Assembly (NCBI RefSeq): GCF_025995175.1
Contig: NZ_BAPV01000061.1
Coordinates: forward strand, 248,001-312,000
DNA length: 64,000 bases
Direction: 5' to 3'
Origin: Asaia krungthepensis NRIC 0535
Lineage (GTDB): Bacteria > Pseudomonadota > Alphaproteobacteria > Acetobacterales > Acetobacteraceae
The position numbers and the translations under genes were made by a program. Every line of letters begins with the position of its first letter. Positions within the stretch are counted from its first letter, which is position 1. Under the pieces are notes generated by a model that was not told the DNA's origin, did no database searches, and was given only the letters and a program-made list of their open reading frames with translations. Of the stretch, positions 45,454 to 53,069 are shown piece after piece.

Positions 45454-46476
45454 TCAGAATTCGAGCAGGATCTTCATGGCCTGGCGCCGGTCAGAAGCGA
45501 GATCGAAAGCCGCGCTGGCCTGATCGAGCGCGAAACGATGGGTCACCAGCGCCGAAAGATCGGCCTTGCCGCTATCGATCAGGGTGACCGCCAGCGCAAA
45601 TTCCTCCTTGAAACGAAACGAGCCTGTCCATGTCAGCTCGCCTGTGACGATACGGCTTTGAGGCAGGGTCACATCGTCCCCCAGACCAAGCTGGACGATC
45701 GTCCCGCAGGGCTGCATCAGCGCCAGTCCACTGCGCAGGGCCTGCTCGTTGCCCGAACACTCGATCAACACATCGATCGACCCGGCCAGTTCAGTGAGCG
45801 CCTGCGGGGCAACGCGCCCGTTGATGACCCGATCCGCGCCTAGTTGCCGGACCACTGCAAGCGGCTCGTCCAGAATATCCGTCACGATCACCTCGCACGC
45901 GCCATTCAGCCGTGCAGCGAGCGCCACGAGTGCGCCTATGGGCCCCGCCCCGGTGACGAGGACGCGTTTGCCCATCAACGCTCCCGCGCGGCTGACGGCG
46001 TGCAGCGCCACAGCAAAGGGCTCGGACAGGGCGAGTTCGGCCGGGGTTCTATGTTCCGCCCTGACGCATTGCCGCGCCTTGCAGACCAGATCCCGACGGA
46101 AGGCCCCGTCAATATGCGGGTTGCGCATCGCACTGCCGTAGAAACGCATATCCGTGCAGTGGTTGCTGCGCCCGGCGAGACATTGGCGACAATGCTGACA
46201 GGGCAGCCCCGGATTGACAGCGACGAGATCCCCAATCTCAAGCCCTGTGACATCCGGTGCCTTGTCCGCAATACGTCCGGCGATTTCATGGCCGAGGATC
46301 ATGGGATGTTTCAATCTGACGGCGCCAAAACCGCCATGGTGATAATAATGCAGATCCGACCCGCAAATGCCTCCTGCCTCGACGCGCACAAGCACCTCAC
46401 CCTGTGTCAGTGACGGGACAGGACGGGTTTCGACCTGAAGTTCATGCGGGGCATGGATGACGAGGGCCTCGGTCAT
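45454..46476 (-). CDS. idnD: Zinc-dependent dehydrogenase, L-idonate 5-dehydrogenase-like
   Basis: Medium-chain dehydrogenase of 340 residues that would interconvert L-idonate and 5-ketogluconate, or oxidise a related polyol. Catalytic zinc ligands are Cys38 (GGICGSDLHYY), His63 and Glu64 (LGHE). The structural zinc cysteines are Cys93, 96, 99 and 107. The Rossmann motif VTGAGPIGALVA lies at about 174-185, with an Asp at the end of beta-2 (VTDILDEP) favouring NAD. SDLHYYHHGGFG matches IdnD better than sorbitol dehydrogenase. It lies 41 bases after an MFS gene in the same direction, as in idonate utilisation loci. The symbol is by likeness; substrate untested. Confidence 0.82.
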   Translation of the reverse strand: MTEALVIHAPHELQVETRPVPSLTQGEVLVRVEAGGICGSDLHYYHHGGFGAVRLKHPMILGHEIAGRIADKAPDVTGLEIGDLVAVNPGLPCQHCRQCLAGRSNHCTDMRFYGSAMRNPHIDGAFRRDLVCKARQCVRAEHRTPAELALSEPFAVALHAVSRAGALMGKRVLVTGAGPIGALVALAARLNGACEVIVTDILDEPLAVVRQLGADRVINGRVAPQALTELAGSIDVLIECSGNEQALRSGLALMQPCGTIVQLGLGDDVTLPQSRIVTGELTWTGSFRFKEEFALAVTLIDSGKADLSALVTHRFALDQASAAFDLASDRRQAMKILLEF

Positions 46477-46517
46477 GGGAAGATCCTTTGCAATCGAAAG
46501 TCAGAGGGTGGGAATTT

Positions 46518-47798
46518 TCAGGTGGAAGGCGCTGCTGCCTCGGGCACTGCAATCCGCTCGACCGGTCCCATGAGGAACAGATAGGACAGGGCGCCCACGA
46601 TGCAGAGCAACCCTGCAATGCCGAGCGGCAGGACGAACGATCCATGGGTCAGGGTCAGCATTGCCCCTGTGAACGTGCTGATGCCGATTCCTGCCAGATT
46701 GGCTGCACCATTCTGCAAGGCACCGATTAAAGCGACATTGGACGCCGAAGGAGCGACCTCGCCGGGCAGAGTCCAGATATTGGCCGCTGTGAAGGCAAGC
46801 GCTGCATAGGATATCCCCATCAGCACGAGAGCAGTGAAGGAACTCGCAACCAGAGGTGCGAACGCAATGACACAGGAGACAAGCATGCCCCCCACCAGGC
46901 AGGTCTTGCGCGCGCGTGTGGCGCTCCACCCACGGCGGAGCAGGGCATCGGACACCGCACCGCCGATCCATCCGAAGGGAATGGCGAAAAGCGCGGGAAA
47001 GAGCCCGTAAAGCCGTACATCCTCAAGCGTGAAGTGCCGCGCCTTGATGAGAAAGGTAGGGAACCAGGTAATGAAGAAATAGATCGCGAAATTGAGGCAG
47101 AAGAAACCGATCATCATGCCCCATATCGTGCGCTGACGCAGGAGAAACCCGAGCGAAACTGCGGAAGAGGGTCCCTTGGCGCCACCGCCTTGCTCCTGTT
47201 CCAGAAGCGCGACCTGGGCCGGTGTAACACGAGCATGGTCCTTCGGATCGCGATACAGGACCAGCCAGACAGCGACCCAGACGAAACCGAGCAGCCCCGT
47301 CCAGATGAAGGACTGGCGCCAGCCGACAACGGCGACGAGCCACGCGACCAGAGGCAGCGCCAGCGCCGACCCCACCCGGGACCCACTATCGAAGATGCTG
47401 CTGGCAAATCCTCTCTCGCGGCGCGGGAACCAGTTGAACACCACCTTGGCAAAACCGGGCAACGCGCCTGCCTCTCCCACACCCAACATCAGCCGGGCCG
47501 CCAGCAGGCTCGGCAACCCGGTGATAAAGGCGCTCGCGGCCGTAAAGACCGACCACCAGAGCACGGAGCCCGCGAGACAACGCCGCACGCCGAAGCGATC
47601 GATCATCCATCCGACCGGCACCTGCATGAGCGCGTAGGTCCAGAAGAATGCGCTCAACCCCAGCCCGATCTCAAAGGAAGAAAGATGCAGTTCGGCCTCG
47701 ATCTTCGGTACGGCAATGGCGAGATTGGATCGGTCCAGAAAATTGATGATGTTGGCGACGAAGCAGAGCGCAATCATCTGCCAGCGCAGAGGACTCAT
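46518..47798 (-). CDS. MFS transporter, anion:cation symporter (ACS) type
   Basis: A 426-residue major facilitator. NFLDRSNLAIAVPKI in the first segment and GWMIDRFGVRRCL between segments 2 and 3 are hallmarks of the ACS family (galactonate, glucarate and similar sugar acids). GVGEAGALPGFAKVVFNWFPRRERG is strongly conserved in that family. ATG 47798 was chosen for a GGGGGA site nine bases upstream; ATG 47807 or 47852 would add 3 or 18 residues. It is probably cotranscribed with the downstream idonate-type dehydrogenase, so a sugar acid such as idonate or ketogluconate is the likely cargo. Confidence 0.87.
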   Translation of the reverse strand: MSPLRWQMIALCFVANIINFLDRSNLAIAVPKIEAELHLSSFEIGLGLSAFFWTYALMQVPVGWMIDRFGVRRCLAGSVLWWSVFTAASAFITGLPSLLAARLMLGVGEAGALPGFAKVVFNWFPRRERGFASSIFDSGSRVGSALALPLVAWLVAVVGWRQSFIWTGLLGFVWVAVWLVLYRDPKDHARVTPAQVALLEQEQGGGAKGPSSAVSLGFLLRQRTIWGMMIGFFCLNFAIYFFITWFPTFLIKARHFTLEDVRLYGLFPALFAIPFGWIGGAVSDALLRRGWSATRARKTCLVGGMLVSCVIAFAPLVASSFTALVLMGISYAALAFTAANIWTLPGEVAPSASNVALIGALQNGAANLAGIGISTFTGAMLTLTHGSFVLPLGIAGLLCIVGALSYLFLMGPVERIAVPEAAAPST

Positions 47799-48139
47799 GG
47801 GCGGCATTCCCCCAAGCGGGAGGCCCCTCCTCAAGCCTGCGCCATTCAGCATGAATGGCGAATACCAGACGAGGGAGGACCCGCCCCGATGGATCTTGAT
47901 CTGCGGGTGAGCCTAGAGGAACATTACCGCCCCGTCATCTTTCGAGATGTCACGGCTGCGTGACCCCGCCCAGATCACGCGTGCGGTCAATTCGAATAGC
48001 CAGCTGACGGCATACTCGTCTGCTCACCTCTGGGGAGACCTGCCGTCATCCTCCTCCAGTGGAAAGTCGCGCACTGGGATACGGCGCGCTGCCCCCTTGA
48101 TCGACGCAAGCAGACAATCCCGCAGAAACCATTCCGGTC
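47799..48139. other. 341-base spacer between the MFS gene and the fourth TBDR
   Basis: Contains a doubtful 39-residue frame on the minus strand (48024-48143, listed separately). A plus-strand 24-residue frame at 47889-47963 has a good GGGAGGA site but is too short to trust. No terminator or promoter was recognised. Confidence 0.4.
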
Positions 48140-48143
48140 TCAC
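48024..48143 (-). CDS. Possible 39-residue protein coupled to the fourth TBDR
   Basis: A GTG overlaps the receptor's stop codon as GTGA and opens a frame of 39 residues with plausible composition (starts MRPEWFLRDCLLASIK, ends DDGRSPQR). It is basic then acidic, without membrane segment. No separate ribosome site is seen, so it would rely on translational coupling. No family recognised; may be chance. Confidence 0.22.
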   Translation of the reverse strand: MRPEWFLRDCLLASIKGAARRIPVRDFPLEEDDGRSPQR

Positions 48144-50551
48144 TCAAAGCTGGCGGACACCGTCGCTATGGCCGTGAAGCCGCTGCCGACAGCATAATTC
48201 GGCTGCGATCCGACCAGGGTCTTGCCCCCCAGCCCCTTGATTTTGGTGGCCGCCGTCGGGGTGAAGCCCGTCACGGAGGAAAGATAATGCACGTCACCCA
48301 GATTCATCAGGCTGAGCATCGCCTTGGGCCTGACCCTGCCAAAGCGCGGCAGATAACGGCCGATCGATGCATCGGCGGTGAAGTAGGCCGGAATGCCCTG
48401 ATCATTCATGAGCGTCGAATATTGCGAGTCAGAATAGCGGAAATTGAAATTACCGAATGTCGTACCGTCATCGAAAGTCAGACCGAGCGATCCCAGAAAC
48501 TTGGGTGATGCGACTTCCTGCTTGCCCTTCGTGGGAAGCACATCGCCCATATAGGCGACGTTATTCCCAATGCTCGTATGCATGTACTGCCCGGAGGCAT
48601 AGCCGCTGAAATGGTGCCATGGACGGGTAGAAAGTTCCGCCTGCACACCCATCGCGGATTCCCCTCCTGCATCAATCGGCTGGGAGGTCAGGATGCTGGT
48701 GCCCGGAATATAGGAAACCGAACTGATCTGGTGATGGGTCAGATTGTAATTGAAGCCCGACACCGTCAGCATGACCGGCCCATAATGGCGAAAGCCTATC
48801 TCCTCGCCGATCATGTATTCCGGCGTGAAATTGGCCAAAGGCTGCGTGACCGGCACGGGCGTAGTGAAGGTGTAGACCGGCACCTGCGCCTGGAAGGAAG
48901 AGGGCGCGCGATAACCCGTCGTCCCATTCACGTAGACCTGATTATCCGGGTCGATCTGATAGCTGATCAGAAGCTGGGGCGCCGGAATGAACATGTTCTT
49001 CACAGATTTATACGGCGTCGACCCCGGCAGATCCTCGGTGAACTGACGCGAAATCATGTTCGCCCGCAATCCGGCATCGATGGTCAGGCGATCATGAAAA
49101 AGCTTAATCTGATCCTCGAGCCCGAGTGCGTTGAGCTGCTGAAACCCATTGATGTCATATTGGGTGATCGGCTTGCCGCCTACGGTCAGGTAGCCGTTAT
49201 TCTGCGTATATTGTCCGAGTGCATTGACCGGATAGTGGTTCTGATACTCGGTATGCACGGCATAGGAATACCAGTACGATAATTTCAAGGTATTGATACC
49301 GCGCTTCCATGCCGCGATCATGTTCAGACCGCTGGATGTCTGCACCCAGGGATGGATCGAAATCGCCGTGACAGAACCTGCTTGCGGGGTATACCCGTCC
49401 AGGACAGCGTATTTCTGTGTGCCGCGATACCCGTTGGTGATCGGAATATTGGCCCCGTAATTATTGGGCCCGTAGGTTTCCACCGCATAGGGCTGCGCAT
49501 CGAGTGACCATCCGCTGCCAAGGTCGAAATGGTTCTTGATCGTACCGACCACGGCGTTGGTCGCCTTGGTGTTGAGCTTGTAGTACAGCGTGTCGCCCGG
49601 TGTGTACTGGCCGTGGGTATTATAGCTGGTGCCATACTGGTGCCATTGCGCCAGACTGGGGTAGAGCCACTCAGTCTGGTTCGCATAATTATAGCCAAAG
49701 ATGAGCTCGGAACTGCTTCTGGCGGTCCAGTGCTTCATGAGCGCCGCATCAAGATGCCAGCGATAAAGGCTTCCCGGCCCGCGCCAGAGATTACCGCTAG
49801 AATAGGAGCCGGAGACGAATCCCGTTACCCCGCTATGGCCAAGTTCTCCGGTATCGACGCGTACGAACTCCTTGTTGGTGCTGTGCGTGCCACCCGAACC
49901 TTCGGCATAGAGCGCGAAATGCTCCCCCGGGTGACGCAGGCTCATGGTCATCTGGGCACCATCAGCATTATAGGTGGGCGCCGTCAGATCCGAAGAGCCC
50001 TGGCTCACGGCCACATTCGCCAGATCCTCATTATCCACCATCGCCGAGGTATAGGCGCTGTAGGTGAACGGATCGGCCAGAGGCATGCCTTCATAGATCA
50101 TGCCGATCTGCGTCTGGTCCAGACCACGAATATGCACGGTTTCCGAGCTTGTGCTAAGCGGCCCCTCGTTATTCCCCTGGACACCAGGCAGGCTCGATAC
50201 GAGCACTCCGGGATTCACCAGAGGCGATTGCTTGGCGATATATTCCTGCGTCACCATCGAGACAGACCGTGCCACGGTCTGCCGCGCCATCAGCCCGCCC
50301 CCGAGAACGGCACGGTGGCCCGAGACACTCACATTCTCGTCTTTCCCCGCGACGGCTCCTGCGTGGGGTCGCGGTTTTTTCCTGGCTCCCGATTGAAGTG
50401 CGCCTCCCGCTCGAGGCGCATTCGTGCTCGCTGCGTTGTGGGGGTGGGGACGATGAGAAGCGGCCGCAAGCCCGGGTGAAATGGCAATGGCGCTGACAAG
50501 CGCGCTACAGGCGAGAAGGAGCGCCGAGCGAGAGGAAATATGACGCAGCAT
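48140..50551 (-). CDS. TonB-dependent receptor
   Basis: An 803-residue outer-membrane receptor. ATG 50551 gives a clear export signal (SALLLACSALVSAIAISPGLAAA). A basic, His/Pro/Arg-rich linker leads to the TonB-box-like ENVSVSGHR near residue 72. The plug holds NPGVLVSSLPGVQGNN, VHIRGLDQTQIGMIYEGMP and VAVSQGSSD; the barrel follows. The last residues are TVSASFE, so the usual terminal aromatic is followed by one Glu, which is odd for barrel assembly. It differs clearly from the receptors at 1-1783 and 42955-45438. It is upstream of, and in line with, the MFS/idonate dehydrogenase pair, but 341 bases away. Ligand unknown. Confidence 0.92.
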   Translation of the reverse strand: MLRHISSRSALLLACSALVSAIAISPGLAAASHRPHPHNAASTNAPRAGGALQSGARKKPRPHAGAVAGKDENVSVSGHRAVLGGGLMARQTVARSVSMVTQEYIAKQSPLVNPGVLVSSLPGVQGNNEGPLSTSSETVHIRGLDQTQIGMIYEGMPLADPFTYSAYTSAMVDNEDLANVAVSQGSSDLTAPTYNADGAQMTMSLRHPGEHFALYAEGSGGTHSTNKEFVRVDTGELGHSGVTGFVSGSYSSGNLWRGPGSLYRWHLDAALMKHWTARSSSELIFGYNYANQTEWLYPSLAQWHQYGTSYNTHGQYTPGDTLYYKLNTKATNAVVGTIKNHFDLGSGWSLDAQPYAVETYGPNNYGANIPITNGYRGTQKYAVLDGYTPQAGSVTAISIHPWVQTSSGLNMIAAWKRGINTLKLSYWYSYAVHTEYQNHYPVNALGQYTQNNGYLTVGGKPITQYDINGFQQLNALGLEDQIKLFHDRLTIDAGLRANMISRQFTEDLPGSTPYKSVKNMFIPAPQLLISYQIDPDNQVYVNGTTGYRAPSSFQAQVPVYTFTTPVPVTQPLANFTPEYMIGEEIGFRHYGPVMLTVSGFNYNLTHHQISSVSYIPGTSILTSQPIDAGGESAMGVQAELSTRPWHHFSGYASGQYMHTSIGNNVAYMGDVLPTKGKQEVASPKFLGSLGLTFDDGTTFGNFNFRYSDSQYSTLMNDQGIPAYFTADASIGRYLPRFGRVRPKAMLSLMNLGDVHYLSSVTGFTPTAATKIKGLGGKTLVGSQPNYAVGSGFTAIATVSASFE

Positions 50552-50636
50552 GACCCTGATCCGACTGGTTGGCCGCATGCGTGTCGTTACGCATCCGATA
50601 TCGGCGCGCACTCTGTCGGAGGGGTTTCATTGTATC

Positions 50637-50675
50637 AAACTATAGTTTTATGACACATTCAGGTCTTATTCGTTA
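50637..50675 (-). promoter_or_regulatory. Palindrome and TAACGAATAA decamer upstream of the fourth TBDR
   Basis: A perfect 12-base palindrome AAACTATAGTTT (50637-50648) lies 86 bases upstream of the receptor start. On the minus strand the decamer TAACGAATAA (50666-50675) lies just upstream of it. The same decamer precedes the third TBDR. Likely regulator-binding region. Confidence 0.4.
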
Positions 50676-50722
50676 ATATTGCATCGTCATGAAATAATAT
50701 TGACAATTATATTGCCGGTATA

Positions 50723-50743
50723 GCCCCACCCAGGGGGCGGGGC
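50723..50743 (-). terminator. Hairpin after the small lipoprotein gene
   Basis: GCCCCACCC (50723-50731) and GGGCGGGGC (50735-50743) form a nine-pair stem with one wobble on the minus strand and a three-base loop, 30 bases after the stop of the small gene. A moderately T-rich sequence follows on that strand. Confidence 0.42.
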
Positions 50744-50772
50744 GACAGAGAGGCCGGTACCCGGCCCCGTTA

Positions 50773-50916
50773 TCAGTTGCAGGTATGCAGGACCGATTTG
50801 GCGCTCGTGACCTGATAGGACGATGCCGTGGGATCATTCGGGCAAGCCGCATGATCGATGCCATTGCAGGCCGTCAGGACAAGGGCACCTGTAAGAATTG
50901 CGATGATTTTAGCCAT
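50773..50916 (-). CDS. Small putative lipoprotein, 47 residues
   Basis: ATG 50916 opens a 47-residue frame beginning MAKIIAILTGALVLTACNG. The short basic start, hydrophobic core and LTAC lipobox are those of a lipoprotein signal, so the mature product would be a lipid-anchored peptide of about 31 residues starting at Cys17. It contains two further cysteines (Cys25 and Cys46) that could form a disulfide. A hairpin follows. Ribosome site is weak (GGATC). It is reminiscent of entericidin-type small lipoproteins in size and layout but not clearly in sequence. It is too short for ordinary gene callers. Confidence 0.6.
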   Translation of the reverse strand: MAKIIAILTGALVLTACNGIDHAACPNDPTASSYQVTSAKSVLHTCN

Positions 50917-50994
50917 GGTCGATCCGTTCAGTGTTACAGACCATCAACGCATCAGCCGGGGGATCGTGTCAATCTGGCCTCTCGCACAGGCAAA

Positions 50995-52155
50995 TCAATC
51001 CCTGGCGAGCGCGCCCGCTTCCTGCCCCGTGGCTCGAGCGAGGGCACCGCGGACCAGAAGTTCCGGCCTGATACCGGCGCAACTCAATCGGCCCCCGGTG
51101 AACAAACCCGTCGCTCCCGTGATACCCGGAGCAGAGAGCGGCAGACCGCGCAGGCTGCGCACCGCGAGAAAGGCAAAGCACTCTGCTTCGACCATATCGC
51201 CATCCCATCCCAACGCCTCGACCGGCTTCACAGCACCGGGCACAGCATGGGCAAGAGCCGTCATCAGCGCTGGATTGTGACGCCCGCCGCCACACACAAA
51301 CCAGGCCCGTGGTGGCTCCGGAAGCTGCGTCTGCGCAATCGCCTTCACCGTGAAAGCCACAAGCGTTGCCGCACCGTCCTCCGGGGAAAGCAGGGATATC
51401 CTGTCAAGCGACCCAGCAAATTCCTGACGGTCGAGCGATTTCGGCGGCAGGCGTGAGAAGAAGGGATGATCGAGCAGGACGCTGAGTACTCTCTCATCGA
51501 GTTTTCCCGCGCGGGCCAGCGCCCCGTCGCGATCGCAGGCAATCCCGGTATGCCGAAACGCCCAGTCATCAAGCAGGGCATTTCCCGGCCCGGTGTCACC
51601 GGCCAGTATGGCCCCATCACGTCCAACAAAGGTGATGTTCGCCACGCCGCCGATATTGAGGATGGCGACCGGTCCTGCCTCCCCAGCCAGACAGGCGGCA
51701 TGATACCAGGGCGCTAATGGCGCACCCTCCCCCCCATGAGCCACATCGTCACGCCTGAAATCATGGATGACCGGCAAACCGGTTTCGCGCGACAGGAGGG
51801 ATGCATCGCCGATCTGCCAGGTCCTGCCCCGGTCTGGTGCGTGATAGAGAGTCTGGCCATGAAACCCGATCAGATCGGCCTCACCCTCGCGTGTGAGGAT
51901 CTGGCGCACTGCCTCGACATGCAGGGCTGTCAGTTCCTGCTCGGCCGCGAGAAGATCGGGCTCATCGCCTCTCAGCGTTGCAGCCCGGTCGAACAGGGCA
52001 TAGACGTCGCGGCGCAGCGATGCCGGATAAGGCAGGCTCAGCGAGGCGCCACGCCGCAGGACCTCGACCCCGTCTGTCTCGATCAGGGCGGCATCCACGC
52101 CATCGAGCGACGTGCCGCTCATCATGCCGATGGTACGATAAACGAAGCCGCTCAC
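50995..52155 (-). CDS. anmK: Anhydro-N-acetylmuramic acid kinase AnmK
   Basis: Converts 1,6-anhydro-MurNAc and ATP into MurNAc-6-phosphate in cell-wall recycling. The 386-residue length fits. IGMMSGTSLDGVDAAL opens the ATPase fold (GTSxDG phosphate loop). IGFHGQTLYHAP, ILNIGGVANIT and GDTGPGNALLDDW are the conserved catalytic and sugar-binding blocks, the last with the catalytic Asp. The ATGA overlap with murQ shows coupled translation; murQ would use the product at once. Last gene of the minus-strand operon. Confidence 0.95.
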   Translation of the reverse strand: MSGFVYRTIGMMSGTSLDGVDAALIETDGVEVLRRGASLSLPYPASLRRDVYALFDRAATLRGDEPDLLAAEQELTALHVEAVRQILTREGEADLIGFHGQTLYHAPDRGRTWQIGDASLLSRETGLPVIHDFRRDDVAHGGEGAPLAPWYHAACLAGEAGPVAILNIGGVANITFVGRDGAILAGDTGPGNALLDDWAFRHTGIACDRDGALARAGKLDERVLSVLLDHPFFSRLPPKSLDRQEFAGSLDRISLLSPEDGAATLVAFTVKAIAQTQLPEPPRAWFVCGGGRHNPALMTALAHAVPGAVKPVEALGWDGDMVEAECFAFLAVRSLRGLPLSAPGITGATGLFTGGRLSCAGIRPELLVRGALARATGQEAGALARD

Positions 52156-53069
52156 CCGATACCCCCGGCAGTGCGGGATTTCAGAACGATGTGAAGATCG
52201 CCCCGGGCGGCCTCAAGCGCCTGTTCGGCCTGGTCGAGGCTCATGCCGTGACGCAGCAGGACGGCGCGTTTGACGTTGCCTCCTGCCTGCTTCAGGGCGG
52301 CGCCAATTTCCTCATCGCTGCCCCCGGCCAGACGGCGCACCATGCCAATCGCCCGCCGCGCCAGCTTGGCATTGGTGACGCGCATATCGACCATCAGCCC
52401 CTGATACACATGCCCCAACCGAATCATCAGCGTGGTCGAGAGCAGATTAAGAGCCGCCTTCTGCGCCGTGCCCGCCTTGAGTCGCGTCGAACCTGCAACC
52501 GCCTCAGACCCGGTCGGGAGGGTGATCCCGCATTCTGCCTCGCGCAGAAGACGGGCCTCGGGGACGCAACTGATCCCGATTGTCAGTGCTCCCGCTGCGC
52601 GACCGGCACTCAGGGCAGCGCAAGTATAAGGAGTATTGCCACTCGCCGCGATGCCGAAGACAACATCATGGGGTCCGACATGATGAGCCGCCATTTCAGC
52701 CCGGGCCGTTGCCTCGTCGTCTTCCGCGCCTTCGGCTGCCTGTGAAACGGCGCCGCTCCCCCCTGCGAGGAGCATCACCAGACGTTCCGCGGGCCAGCCA
52801 TAGGTGGGGGTGAGTTCCACGCCGTCCTGCATGCCTACACGTCCTGCCGTTCCGGCACCGACATAAAACAGCCGCCCCCCGTCGCGCAGTCTGGGAAGCG
52901 CAGCCTCTACGGCAACTTCCAGAGACGGCACAGCCGCGCGCACCAGGGCGGTTGCCGCCATTTGGGCCTCAGCCAGAGCATCGAGAATGGTTGCGGTCGG
53001 CCATAGCTCGATCGACGCATAGCGCGGATCGGGATGCTCGGTCTGAAGAACAGGGGACGTTTCAGTCAC
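52152..53069 (-). CDS. murQ: N-acetylmuramic acid 6-phosphate etherase MurQ
   Basis: Cleaves the D-lactyl ether of MurNAc-6-phosphate to give GlcNAc-6-phosphate. The 305 residues form one SIS domain plus a C-terminal UBA-like helix set. LFYVGAGTAGRVGMQDGVEL, TPTYGWP, GIAASGNTPY and STRLKAGTAQKAALNLLST are diagnostic. It overlaps the upstream transporter gene by eight bases and anmK by four. The three genes form a recycling operon. Confidence 0.96.
   Translation of the reverse strand: MTETSPVLQTEHPDPRYASIELWPTATILDALAEAQMAATALVRAAVPSLEVAVEAALPRLRDGGRLFYVGAGTAGRVGMQDGVELTPTYGWPAERLVMLLAGGSGAVSQAAEGAEDDEATARAEMAAHHVGPHDVVFGIAASGNTPYTCAALSAGRAAGALTIGISCVPEARLLREAECGITLPTGSEAVAGSTRLKAGTAQKAALNLLSTTLMIRLGHVYQGLMVDMRVTNAKLARRAIGMVRRLAGGSDEEIGAALKQAGGNVKRAVLLRHGMSLDQAEQALEAARGDLHIVLKSRTAGGIG

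Noticed and set aside
47889-47963. 24-residue plus-strand frame after GGGAGGA
   Set aside because: Good spacing of the ribosome site, but the product is too short to support as a gene without conservation data.
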